This document shows positions 1 to 6,831 of a stretch of 11,291 nucleotides of DNA, in pieces. The stretch covers positions 1 to 11,291 of the forward strand of contig JAETOP010000117.1 in the NCBI GenBank assembly GCA_021771675.1. The letters run 5' to 3'. The notes under the pieces are model-generated. The model saw nothing but the letters and a program-made list of their open reading frames with translations. It ran no database searches and was not told the DNA's origin. Source of the stretch: Oscillospiraceae bacterium. GTDB lineage: Bacteria; Bacillota_A; Clostridia; Oscillospirales; Oscillospiraceae. A program made the translations under genes and the position numbers. Numbering within the stretch: the first letter of the stretch is position 1; each line of letters opens with the position of its first letter.

Positions 1-9
1 CACCCTTTA

Positions 10-67
10 CCATTTAACAGAGCACTCAAAAAACGTTACCGAGCGGGAGGCTAATAGCCTCCCCTAC
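10..67 (+). repeat. 58-nt interspersed repeat with terminal palindrome, copy 1
   Basis: The last 25 nt (43-67) contain the palindrome GGGAGGCTAATAGCCTCCC, with 9-bp arms around one base, followed by CCTAC minus overlap. The 33 nt before it start CCATTTAACAGAGCACTC and align without gaps to the same-length segment of the copies at 6660-6717 and 11140-11197. Over its first 23 nt this copy matches the latter at about 17 positions, so the repeat is longer than the palindrome alone. It lies upstream of operon 1 and looks like a REP- or MITE-like unit. Its function is unknown. Confidence 0.85.
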
Positions 68-110
68 GATCAAACAGGAGGTGCGCCGGATCACTCCGTC
101 AAACACCAAT

Positions 111-138
111 TTGCCGGGCTGCTGAGAAAGGCCGGCAA
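111..138. other. Short inverted repeat
   Basis: TTGCCGG (111-117) and CCGGCAA (132-138) are perfect 7-nt complements around a 14-nt loop. It lies between the palindromic repeat and the heptamer array upstream of the first gene. No T-run follows, so it is not a convincing terminator. It may be part of the larger repeated intergenic unit. Confidence 0.35.
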
Positions 139-143
139 GCACA

Positions 144-188
144 ATTCCTAATTCCTAATTCCTAACCATCTTATATCCCGTATCATTT
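144..188 (+). repeat. 7-bp tandem repeat array, two unit types
   Basis: Three exact ATTCCTA units (144-150, 151-157, 158-164) are followed, after a short join, by ATCTTAT, ATCCCGT and ATCATTT (168-188), which keep the 7-bp period with a different ATC-starting unit. The same order of unit types occurs upstream of the second operon at 6747-6826. The array ends about 20 nt before the -35 box of the first operon. Its role is unknown. Confidence 0.8.
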
Positions 189-207
189 TTGGCGCTGCTT
201 GCCGGGC

Positions 208-236
208 TTGAAATTGCGGCAAATATATGTTAGAAT
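208..236 (+). promoter_or_regulatory. Sigma-A-type promoter with extended -10
   Basis: TTGAAA (208-213) is a 5/6 match to the -35 consensus. After a 17-nt spacer comes TAGAAT (231-236), a 5/6 match to the -10 consensus, preceded by TG at 228-229 in the extended -10 position. Transcription would start near 243, leaving a leader of about 27 nt. It should drive the carboxypeptidase gene and the three genes behind it, because no terminator is seen between them. This is a prediction from sequence only. Confidence 0.75.
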
Positions 237-269
237 GAAATAAAGTATAGTCAAAAGTAGGCGAATTGG

Positions 270-1607
270 ATGAAGTCAAAAAACCGTGCCCTTCTGCTGG
301 TGTTTTCCCTGGCCGCCGCAGCCATTCTGGCGGCCCTGGGAATCCTCTGGTACTACACCGCTCACATGGACCGCAGCGGCTGGGCCCAGCAGAACGGATA
401 CTATTATTATTTAGATGAATCGGGCAACCCCATCTCCGGCTGGATGGAGGACGGGGAAAACCGCTATTATTTCGGCTACAATTCCGCCATGGTCACCGGC
501 TGGCAGGAGATCGACGGCCAGCACTACTACTTCGGCGGCAACGGCGTGATGCGCACCGGCTGGCAGGAAATTGAGGGCCAGATGCGCTATTTCCACGATA
601 CCGGCGTCCCTGCCCAGGGCTGGGAGCTGGTGGACGGAGAAAAGCGGTACTTCCTGGCCGACGGACTGCTTGCCACCGGCTGGCAGGAGACCGACGGGAT
701 GCTCCGCTACCTTTCAAACGTGGGCACCGTGGTCACAGGCTGGCTGGAGGACGCCCAGGGCCGCTACTATCTGGATATGAACGGCATTCCCGTCACCGGC
801 TTTGAGACAATTGAGGCAGGCACCTACTATTTTGACCCCGACACCGGCCTGATGACCCGGGGACTGGTGGAGGCGGAGGGAAGCCGCTACTTCTTCGGCG
901 AGGACGGCCTGATGACCACCGGCTGGCAGCAGATCGGCTCAGACAGCTTCTTCTTTGACGAAAACGGAGCCATGCACACCGGCTGGCTCCAGGAAGACGA
1001 ATACTCCTACTATTTCCTGGAAAGCGGCGCCATGGCCACCTCCCCCACGGTCATCGACGGCGAGACCTGCTTCTTCACCCCCGACGGCATCTATATCCTG
1101 CTGGTGAACTACCGCTATGGGATGCCCGAAAACCGCCAGCCTAGCCTGGTGCGCTATGGGGAGTGGGCCCGGGTGGCCACCGTGGCTGAGGAGCATCTGC
1201 GTCAGATGATCCTGGACTGCCGTGCCACCGGCATCGAATGCTGGCTCAACTGCGGCTACCGCACCCGGACAGAGCAGCAAACGATTCTGGATGAGCGAAC
1301 CCAGGAATACCAGCAGGACGGCCTGAGCTATCAGGCGGCCTATGACAAGGCTCTGGAAACCGTGGCCCTGCCGGGCTACAGCGAGCACGAGACGGGGCTG
1401 GCCATGGACATTGTATGCTCCGTCTCCCCCACCTGGCTCCACGAGCACTGCTGGGAGTACGGCTTCATCCTCCGCTATCCCGAAGACAAGAGCAGCATCA
1501 CCGGCATCTCCTATGAGCACTGGCACTACCGCTACGTGGGCACCAAGGTCTCCATGGCCATGAAGGACACGGGGCTGTGCCTGGAGGAATACGTCGGGGC
1601 GGTGTAA
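270..1607 (+). CDS. Membrane-anchored wall-binding-repeat protein with VanY-type D,D-carboxypeptidase domain
   Basis: The 445-residue product has a short basic N-terminus and one hydrophobic segment (about 7-29), so it is anchored with its bulk outside the cell. Residues about 36-275 hold some twelve repeats of roughly 20 residues, with the pattern TGWQEIDG..YYF..NG.M, typical of CW_binding/choline-binding-type repeats. The C-terminal 150 residues match the VanY/M15 family: GYRTRTEQQ near 330, SEHETGLAMD with zinc ligands H373 and D380, and EHWHYRYVG with catalytic E416 and zinc ligand H419. Such enzymes remove the terminal D-Ala from peptidoglycan stem peptides. The repeats probably hold it on a wall polymer; which polymer is not visible. 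The start has only a weak ribosome site (AGTAGG, 256-261), but the hydrophobic segment directly after it supports this ATG. It leads the operon. D,D- rather than L,D-specificity is inferred from the family. Confidence 0.88.
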   Translation: MKSKNRALLLVFSLAAAAILAALGILWYYTAHMDRSGWAQQNGYYYYLDESGNPISGWMEDGENRYYFGYNSAMVTGWQEIDGQHYYFGGNGVMRTGWQEIEGQMRYFHDTGVPAQGWELVDGEKRYFLADGLLATGWQETDGMLRYLSNVGTVVTGWLEDAQGRYYLDMNGIPVTGFETIEAGTYYFDPDTGLMTRGLVEAEGSRYFFGEDGLMTTGWQQIGSDSFFFDENGAMHTGWLQEDEYSYYFLESGAMATSPTVIDGETCFFTPDGIYILLVNYRYGMPENRQPSLVRYGEWARVATVAEEHLRQMILDCRATGIECWLNCGYRTRTEQQTILDERTQEYQQDGLSYQAAYDKALETVALPGYSEHETGLAMDIVCSVSPTWLHEHCWEYGFILRYPEDKSSITGISYEHWHYRYVGTKVSMAMKDTGLCLEEYVGAV

Positions 1608-1622
1608 CCGGCTCCAACCAGC

Positions 1623-1630
1623 AAAGGAGG
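1623..1630 (+). promoter_or_regulatory. Ribosome binding site for first PPIase-C39 gene
   Basis: AAAGGAGG sits 8 nt before the ATG at 1639, in the 31-nt gap after the carboxypeptidase gene. It fixes the start at 1639 rather than the in-frame ATG at 1651. Confidence 0.85.
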
Positions 1631-1638
1631 ATCACCAT

Positions 1639-3738
1639 ATGGGAAAACAAATGGGTAAATACAGTTCCCCCCGCCGGAAGCCCCGGAAAAAATGGGGGTG
1701 GGCCGTCCTGGCCCTGGCTCTGGTACTGACCGGGGCCGCCTGGGTGCTGCTTTTGCAGAGCCGTCCCCCCCAGCGGGAAGCCCTCCAGGCTACTGAGGCC
1801 ACGACTCAGACGCTGCCGGCGACAGACGCAGCCAGCGAACCGACCGTCTCTTCGGAAACCCCAGTGGTGACACCCACCAATGACAAAGCCCTGGTGACCT
1901 GCAAGGCCAGCTATACCGTTTCTCCCGGTGAAGGGAACCCAGAAGCGGTGGTGGCCGCCGCCGGAAGCAGGAAGCTGACGGCCGGGATGCTGCAAATTCT
2001 CTACCTGTCTCAAATCAGGGATTTTCAGGCCGCCCGGCAGGAGGTTTCCCCGGATTTTGACCTTCCTCTGGACTGCCAGCCCTGCCCCCTGGAAGAGGGT
2101 CTGTCCTGGCAGCACTATTTCCTGAAAGCCGCCGTGCTGGGCTGGCAGGCTCAGCAGGCCGCCCTGGAACAGGCTCAGCAGCCCCGGATCATCACCGAGG
2201 AGGGCTTCAAGCCCGATGCCACCGACAATCTCCACGAGAAAAACATCGCTCCGGAGCTGCCGGTGAATCATTTCCTCTACCAGGATCAGGACTCCTTCAC
2301 CCCCAACCGGCTCCACCAGGCCTATCTGGACTCCCTGGAGGATATTCTGGACGGTCTGGCCGCCCAGGCGGGGTATGAGGGTCTGGCCGCCATGGCTCAA
2401 AGTCTGGGGGTGGATGCTCAGGACTATTTGCGCTGCGCCCGGGACTACAACACCGCCTACATGCTCTTCACCGAGGAGAGCTACGACTGGGATACCTCCG
2501 GGCTGTCCGGTTCTCAGGATGGGGAAGCGGTGGCGGACATCCGCCACATCCTTCTGATTCCCCAGGGAGCTGCGCAGGACGAAAACGGAAAAGCCACCGC
2601 CACCGAGCAGCAGTGGCGCCAGGCGGAGCAGCGGGCTCAGGAGATTCTGGATGAGTGGAAGAGCGGCTGCGTTCGCCGGGACCCGGACACCGAATTTGCC
2701 AGGGTGGCCAACCTCTACTCCCAGGATGAGGGCACCCGGCTGGATGGAGGCCGGTATGGAGGCCTTCATTCGGGAGATTTGGTCGAGCCGCTGAACGGCT
2801 GGTGCTTCGATTCCAGCCGCCAGGTGGGAGACACTGCGGTGCTGCGCAGTGATTACGGCTGCCACATTCTCTATCTGTCCAATCTCCAAAAGGCCGACAT
2901 AACCGGCGCCCGGAACGCCCTTCTGTCCCAGCTGGCCCTGGAAAGCTGGAGCAGGTGGCTGGAAGCAGTTCCTCTGACACCGGACTACAGCGCTGTGACC
3001 CTCTGGGTGGATACCACCGGGCAGGCCGTCAGCCTGGCGGATACCTTGTACCCCGACATTTCCCATGAGCGCTTTCCGGAGGCCATTGTTTATTTCCAGC
3101 AGGACTACCACAATTACCCCTTCGGCGACCGGGGCATCGGCCTGAACGGCTGCGGCATCACCACCTTCGCCATGCTGGCCACCTACATGACCGACACCAT
3201 CCAATCCCCTGCCATGATGTCCGACCGGTTTACAAAGGAGTATTTTGACTATACCAGCCACAGCACCGACGGCAACATTTTCCGCTACGGCCCAACAGAG
3301 ATGGGCTTCTATCTGGACAAGGTTTCCACCGACATCAAGGAGGTGGTAGCCGCCCTGGAAAACGGTCAGGTAGCCGTCAGTCTGCAATATGCGGGGCACT
3401 TTACCTCCAAGGGCCACTACCTGCTGCTGATGCACTATTATCCCGAGGATGACACCATCCAGGTGCGGGATTCCAACATCTACAATTACAACCACCTCCA
3501 CGGCCACCAGACGGATCGGTTCAGCCGGGGAATCGTGGCCGACGCCGGGGTCATGTATTTTATCATGCAGCCCAAAATCACCGCCATCCCCGCCTGCGAG
3601 CGCTGCGGCCATGGGGAAACGGTTCCCTCCGCTCTGCTTGCCCGGAGCTATACCTGCGACAAATGCGTCGCTGCCCTGGCCCGGCGCGGCAGCTTCCTCT
3701 CCCTGCTGGACACCCTATCTCATCAACATAACAAGTGA
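1639..3738 (+). CDS. Membrane-anchored parvulin PPIase / C39-like cysteine peptidase fusion, paralogue 1
   Basis: The 699-residue product has a basic tail, one membrane segment (about 19-39) without a lipobox, and a Thr/Pro/Glu-rich linker. A PrsA/SurA-like helical region follows (about 95-290, with LTAGMLQILYL). A parvulin-type prolyl isomerase domain covers about 298-415: it starts DIRHILLIP and ends YGCHILYL, keeping family histidines H303 and H409. Residues about 475-640 form a C39-like papain-fold domain with likely catalytic C505 (NGCGITTFAM), H593 (KGHYLLL) and D611 (VRDSN). The C-terminus carries CxxC at 653/656 and 673/676, like a small zinc knuckle. It should sit outside the membrane as a foldase-peptidase. 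The substrate is unknown; exported peptides, wall stem peptides or a neighbour's product are all possible. It is closely related to the next gene but lacks about ten linker residues before the PPIase domain. Domain calls rest on motifs, and proteolytic activity is inferred. Confidence 0.85.
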   Translation: MGKQMGKYSSPRRKPRKKWGWAVLALALVLTGAAWVLLLQSRPPQREALQATEATTQTLPATDAASEPTVSSETPVVTPTNDKALVTCKASYTVSPGEGNPEAVVAAAGSRKLTAGMLQILYLSQIRDFQAARQEVSPDFDLPLDCQPCPLEEGLSWQHYFLKAAVLGWQAQQAALEQAQQPRIITEEGFKPDATDNLHEKNIAPELPVNHFLYQDQDSFTPNRLHQAYLDSLEDILDGLAAQAGYEGLAAMAQSLGVDAQDYLRCARDYNTAYMLFTEESYDWDTSGLSGSQDGEAVADIRHILLIPQGAAQDENGKATATEQQWRQAEQRAQEILDEWKSGCVRRDPDTEFARVANLYSQDEGTRLDGGRYGGLHSGDLVEPLNGWCFDSSRQVGDTAVLRSDYGCHILYLSNLQKADITGARNALLSQLALESWSRWLEAVPLTPDYSAVTLWVDTTGQAVSLADTLYPDISHERFPEAIVYFQQDYHNYPFGDRGIGLNGCGITTFAMLATYMTDTIQSPAMMSDRFTKEYFDYTSHSTDGNIFRYGPTEMGFYLDKVSTDIKEVVAALENGQVAVSLQYAGHFTSKGHYLLLMHYYPEDDTIQVRDSNIYNYNHLHGHQTDRFSRGIVADAGVMYFIMQPKITAIPACERCGHGETVPSALLARSYTCDKCVAALARRGSFLSLLDTLSHQHNK

Positions 3739-3740
3739 GG
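3735..3740 (+). promoter_or_regulatory. Ribosome binding site that sets the paralogue 2 start
   Basis: GTGAGG (3735-3740) overlaps the stop codon of the previous gene and lies 6 nt before the ATG at 3747. This favours the ATG over the in-frame GTG at 3735, which is itself part of the ribosome site. The ATG at 3753 is a weaker alternative. Confidence 0.65.
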
Positions 3741-3746
3741 TTGCTC

Positions 3747-5852
3747 ATGCCTATGGCTTATACATCTTCCAAGCGCCGTTCCAAACACACCCTGGCCACC
3801 GCCCTGGTCTGCATCGTCATTGCCATTGCGCTGCTGCTGATCGGAGGCGTTCTGGCGCTGTACCGGCATTTTTCCGCCCCGCAGGCCGCTGTCCTTCCTG
3901 CGCCCACCGAAGAGCAAACTCTGCCCCAGCCCACCCAGGCGCCGGCTGTGGTTTCTGCCGATGGGCGCTCCGAGAGCCTGCTCTGCCGGGCCAGCTACAG
4001 CCGGCTTCCCAGCCAGGCCGACCCGGGAAAAGCCGTCGCAGCCTACGCCGGTGAAACCCTGACGGCCGGCGAATTGCAGATTTACTATCTGAATGCCATC
4101 CGATCCCATCAGCTGGAGGAAACGTCAGAAAACCCGGATTACACCCAGCCCCTGGAAACCCAGGCGTGTCCGCTGGACGAGAACCTCTCCTGGCAGCATT
4201 ACTTCCTGAGCCGGGCCATCTCCGCCTGGCAGGCCGAAACCATGCTGCTCCAGGCCGCCCAGGAGCCCCGTCCCATCCAGGAGGAGGCCTTCAAGCCCAA
4301 CGAGACCGACGACCTCCACGGCAAATACGTGGCCGCCGAGCTGCCTGTCAACGATTTTCTCTACAGCGATCAGCCCTGCTACAAGCCCAACTCTATGCAC
4401 CAGGACTATCTGGACGACCTGAAAAATCAGCTGGACAGCCTGGCCCGGGATCAGGGCTATGCGGGTCTCGCCGACTGCGTGGAGTCCGCCTTCGGCGGCA
4501 CCCTGGATACCGGGGCGCTCACCGCTGCCGCCATCCGGTACAACACCGCCTATATGTTCTTCACCGAGGAGAGCTATGACATTGCCGTCACCGAGGAAGA
4601 GGTGGACGATTATGTGAAGGAACACGCTTCCCAGCTTCCCGGCAAGGATCAGGACACCGTGGACATGCGCCACGTGCTCCTCATCCCCGAGGGGGCGAAG
4701 GTGGCCGCCGACGGCACCATCACCGCCACCGACGCCCAGTGGGAGGCATGCAAAAAGGAGGCGGAGAGCATCCTGCAAAGCTGGAGCTGGGATTACCTGA
4801 ACTCCCTGGGCCGGGATTACAATTTCTCCCGGCTGGCCGCCAAGCAGTCCCGGGACCTGGGCTCCCGGGTAGGCGGCGGATTGTATCAGAACATCCGCCC
4901 CGGCCAGCTGGCGGAGCCTCTGGACGAGTGGTGCTTCGACCCGAACCGCAAAACGGAGGATGTGGAAATTCTCCGCTCCAAGCTGGGCTATCACATTGTC
5001 TTCTTCTGCGGCTCCAATTCCGCCGCCCGGACTGCTGCCCGGCAGGCGCTGACGGAGCGCAAGCAGCTGGAGAAATGGGAGAGGCGCCTGGAAAAGGAGC
5101 CCTGCAATGTGGACTACAGCGCCGTAGCGCTTTGGGTGGAAGCCGCACTGCCCTTTGTGGCCCCGGTGGACGTTCTCTATCCGGACATCGCCCATGAGCG
5201 CTTCCCGGAGGCCATTGTCTATTTCCAGCAGGATTACATGTACTCGCCCTACGGCGGATCCTATGTGGGCCGGGGCGGCTGCGGCATCACCACCTTTGCC
5301 ATGCTCTGCACCTACATGACCGACTCCATTCAGACCCCCCACATGCTGGCCGCCAAGTATCCCACCTACCACGACGAAAGCGGCACCCGGGGCGAGCTGT
5401 TCCGCTACGGCCCCGCCGAGATGGGCTTCCAGCTGGACAAAACCACCTCGAAGATCGAAGAGGTGATTGCCGCCCTGGAAAACGGCCAGATGGTAATCAG
5501 CCTTCAGCACCAGGGTCACTTCACCAGCGGCGGCCATTATCTGCTGCTGCAAAAATACTACCCGGACAACGACACCTTCCAGGTTCGGGATTCCAATATT
5601 TACAACTATGGCAGACTGGACGGCCACAAGGTGGACTATTTCACCCGGGAGAATGTCCTCTCCGGCGGGGCCACCTTCTACATCATGGAAAAGAAGATCA
5701 CCGCCATCCCCGCCTGCTGCCGCTGCGGCGACGGGGGCGCCCGGTCAGCTCTGCTGAACCAGGACTATCTGTGCCCCAAATGCGCCGCCGCCCTGACCCG
5801 GCGGAACTGCTTCCTGGAACTGGTGAATCACGCCGGAGTGGAGGAAATATGA
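3747..5852 (+). CDS. Membrane-anchored parvulin PPIase / C39-like cysteine peptidase fusion, paralogue 2
   Basis: The 701-residue product has the same plan as its upstream neighbour. There is a basic N-terminus, one membrane segment (about 16-38), a Thr/Pro/Glu linker and a PrsA/SurA-like helical region (LTAGELQIYYL). The parvulin domain covers about 303-420 (DMRHVLLIP to LGYHIVFF; H309 and H416). The C39-like domain runs from about 480 to 645 with C512 (GGCGITTFAM), H597 (GGHYLLL) and D615 (VRDSN). Cysteine pairs lie at 657/660 and 676/679. Stretches such as HERFPEAIVYFQQDY are identical in both proteins, so the pair arose by tandem duplication, with the N-terminal tails most diverged. It lies 8 nt after paralogue 1 and overlaps the HAD gene by 4 nt. 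Unlike paralogue 1 it keeps a full linker helix (VTEEEVDDYVKEH), as in typical PrsA-like proteins. The peptidase role is inferred from the catalytic triad; the substrate is unknown. Confidence 0.85.
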   Translation: MPMAYTSSKRRSKHTLATALVCIVIAIALLLIGGVLALYRHFSAPQAAVLPAPTEEQTLPQPTQAPAVVSADGRSESLLCRASYSRLPSQADPGKAVAAYAGETLTAGELQIYYLNAIRSHQLEETSENPDYTQPLETQACPLDENLSWQHYFLSRAISAWQAETMLLQAAQEPRPIQEEAFKPNETDDLHGKYVAAELPVNDFLYSDQPCYKPNSMHQDYLDDLKNQLDSLARDQGYAGLADCVESAFGGTLDTGALTAAAIRYNTAYMFFTEESYDIAVTEEEVDDYVKEHASQLPGKDQDTVDMRHVLLIPEGAKVAADGTITATDAQWEACKKEAESILQSWSWDYLNSLGRDYNFSRLAAKQSRDLGSRVGGGLYQNIRPGQLAEPLDEWCFDPNRKTEDVEILRSKLGYHIVFFCGSNSAARTAARQALTERKQLEKWERRLEKEPCNVDYSAVALWVEAALPFVAPVDVLYPDIAHERFPEAIVYFQQDYMYSPYGGSYVGRGGCGITTFAMLCTYMTDSIQTPHMLAAKYPTYHDESGTRGELFRYGPAEMGFQLDKTTSKIEEVIAALENGQMVISLQHQGHFTSGGHYLLLQKYYPDNDTFQVRDSNIYNYGRLDGHKVDYFTRENVLSGGATFYIMEKKITAIPACCRCGDGGARSALLNQDYLCPKCAAALTRRNCFLELVNHAGVEEI

Positions 5853-6586
5853 AACACTGCAAAAACTACCTGTTCGACCTCTACGGCACTCTGGCGGACA
5901 TCCACACCAATGAATCCTCCCCCGCCTTCTGGCGCTCTGTCAGCCGTCTGCTGGGGATGCAGGGAGTGGACATCTCCCCCGCCCTGCTGAAAGAGAAATA
6001 TGAATCGGAAATCGCCAGGCAGGAATCCCGCCTTCGCAGCCAGCTCCCACCGGGAGGGTCGCCGGAGGTGGATCTGGCTCCCATTTTCCGAGGCTTTTTT
6101 GAGGATACCGGTGTCAGTGTGGACGAGCGGGGGGTGGCGGACTTTGCCCGAGCCTTCCGGCTGCTGTCCATCCGGCGATTAAAGCTCTTCCCCGGAGTGC
6201 CGGGGATGCTGGAATACCTGCACCGCCAGGGGAAGAACGTGTATCTGCTGTCCAATGCTCAGGCCCTGTTCACCCGGCCCGAGCTTACCCTGCTGGGGCT
6301 GGACACCCGGCTGGACGGGGTGCTCCTGTCCAGCGAAGCAGGCCGGAAAAAGCCCGACCCCGCCTTCTTCCATATGCTGATGGAGAGGTATCACCTGGAC
6401 CCCAATGAGACGGTGATGGTGGGCAACGACGACCAGTGCGACTGCTGGGGGGCCGCAAGAGCCGGGCTGGACAGCTTCTATGTCCGAACCCCTCAGTCCC
6501 CGCCCCTTGCCTCCCCCCTGCCGGAAAACTGCCGCCAGATCGCAAAAATTGCCGACCTGACGGAGGAAATTAGGAATGAGGAATGA
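5849..6586 (+). CDS. HAD-superfamily hydrolase, DxYGT type
   Basis: The 245-residue cytoplasmic protein has the four HAD motifs. These are FDLYGTLAD with nucleophile D10, LLSNAQ with S135, the KKPD lysine K168, and GNDDQCD with D194 and D195. A helical cap lies between motifs I and II (about 20-110), as in subfamily I enzymes such as haloacid dehalogenase-like and phosphoglycolate phosphatase-like proteins. The second motif I residue is Tyr12, not the Asp that phosphatases use as acid/base. That pattern is known in L-2-haloacid dehalogenases and in uncharacterised Firmicute HAD proteins, so the reaction is open. The ATG overlaps the preceding stop as ATGA, with GGAGTGGAGG (5835-5844) just upstream, suggesting translational coupling. 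The last residues (EIRNEE) and the stop are encoded inside a 7-bp repeat array, so the C-terminus may have been altered by that array. Confidence 0.85.
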   Translation: MKHCKNYLFDLYGTLADIHTNESSPAFWRSVSRLLGMQGVDISPALLKEKYESEIARQESRLRSQLPPGGSPEVDLAPIFRGFFEDTGVSVDERGVADFARAFRLLSIRRLKLFPGVPGMLEYLHRQGKNVYLLSNAQALFTRPELTLLGLDTRLDGVLLSSEAGRKKPDPAFFHMLMERYHLDPNETVMVGNDDQCDCWGAARAGLDSFYVRTPQSPPLASPLPENCRQIAKIADLTEEIRNEE

Positions 6587-6598
6587 GGAGTTAGGAAT
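6571..6598 (-). repeat. 7-bp tandem array in inverse orientation, covering the HAD stop codon
   Basis: Four contiguous units on the + strand are TAGGAAT (6571-6577), GAGGAAT (6578-6584), GAGGAGT (6585-6591) and TAGGAAT (6592-6598). Read on the minus strand they are ATTCCTA/ACTCCTC-like, the same family as the arrays at 144-164 and 6747-6788. This array and the one at 6747 face each other around about 150 nt of intergenic DNA and could pair as a long stem. Confidence 0.8.
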
Positions 6599-6659
6599 AA
6601 CCCACCATCGTTGCCCGACAAATTATAAGTTGGCGGGATGTTTGACCCGCCCGCTGGCC

Positions 6660-6717
6660 CCATTCACCGGAACACTCGAAAACCACACAAAAGCGGGAGG
6701 CTAATAGCCTCCCCTAC
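6660..6717 (+). repeat. 58-nt interspersed repeat with terminal palindrome, copy 2
   Basis: The 25-nt palindromic end (6693-6717) is identical to those at 43-67, 11140-11164 (minus) and 11262-11286. The preceding 33 nt (starting CCATTCACCGGAACACTC) match the copy at 11140-11197 at about 20 of the first 23 positions. This copy lies in the middle of the spacer between the two operons, bounded by inverted heptamer arrays. The palindrome could form a hairpin in RNA from either strand but lacks a T-run. Confidence 0.9.
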
Positions 6718-6746
6718 AGTGAAAAGGGTGGGGCTGCGTGAGAGAA

Positions 6747-6826
6747 ATCCTTAATTCCTAATTCCTTACTCCTAACTCCTAATTCCTAATTATCTCGTAT
6801 CTTGTATCTCATATCTCGTATCTTAA
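6747..6826 (+). repeat. 7-bp tandem repeat array, eleven units of two types
   Basis: Six units of the first type (ATCCTTA, ATTCCTA, ATTCCTT, ACTCCTA, ACTCCTA, ATTCCTA) fill 6747-6788. After ATT come five units of the second type (ATCTCGT, ATCTTGT, ATCTCAT, ATCTCGT, ATCTTAA) at 6792-6826. The order of unit types is the same as at 144-188. The array ends 6 nt before the ribosome site of operon 2, so it occupies the place where a promoter and leader would be expected. No clear -35/-10 pair was found here. Confidence 0.85.
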
Positions 6827-6831
6827 CAATA

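Noticed and set aside
43..67. Palindromic repeat as an intrinsic terminator
   Set aside because: The hairpin is stable but is followed by CCTAC without a T-run, and it occurs in both orientations and in intergenic regions upstream of genes. An interspersed repeat explains it better.
1498..3612. Long open frame on the minus strand opposite paralogue 1 (also 4125-5627 and 9308-10951)
   Set aside because: These frames lie fully opposite well-supported genes, have low-complexity Gly/Val/His-rich translations with no recognisable domain, and arise from the high GC at third codon positions.
5771..5848. N-terminal extension of the HAD protein into paralogue 2
   Set aside because: HAD motif I begins about ten residues after the ATG at 5849, which has a ribosome site and an ATGA overlap. 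The extension would add sequence before the family's normal start.
6632..6651. Hairpin GGCGGG / CCCGCC as a terminator for operon 1
   Set aside because: The 6-bp stem is followed by CGCTGGCCCC with no T-run, and it competes with another pairing of the same GGCGGG to 6614-6621. Termination here cannot be supported.
6747..6826. CRISPR array
   Set aside because: Units are 7 bp, contiguous and without spacers, so this is a simple tandem repeat.
6802..6830. Promoter for operon 2 (TTGTAT, 17 nt, AACAAT)
   Set aside because: The -10 match is poor, the boxes lie within repeats, and the start site would fall on the ribosome site. No better pair was found, so no promoter is called.
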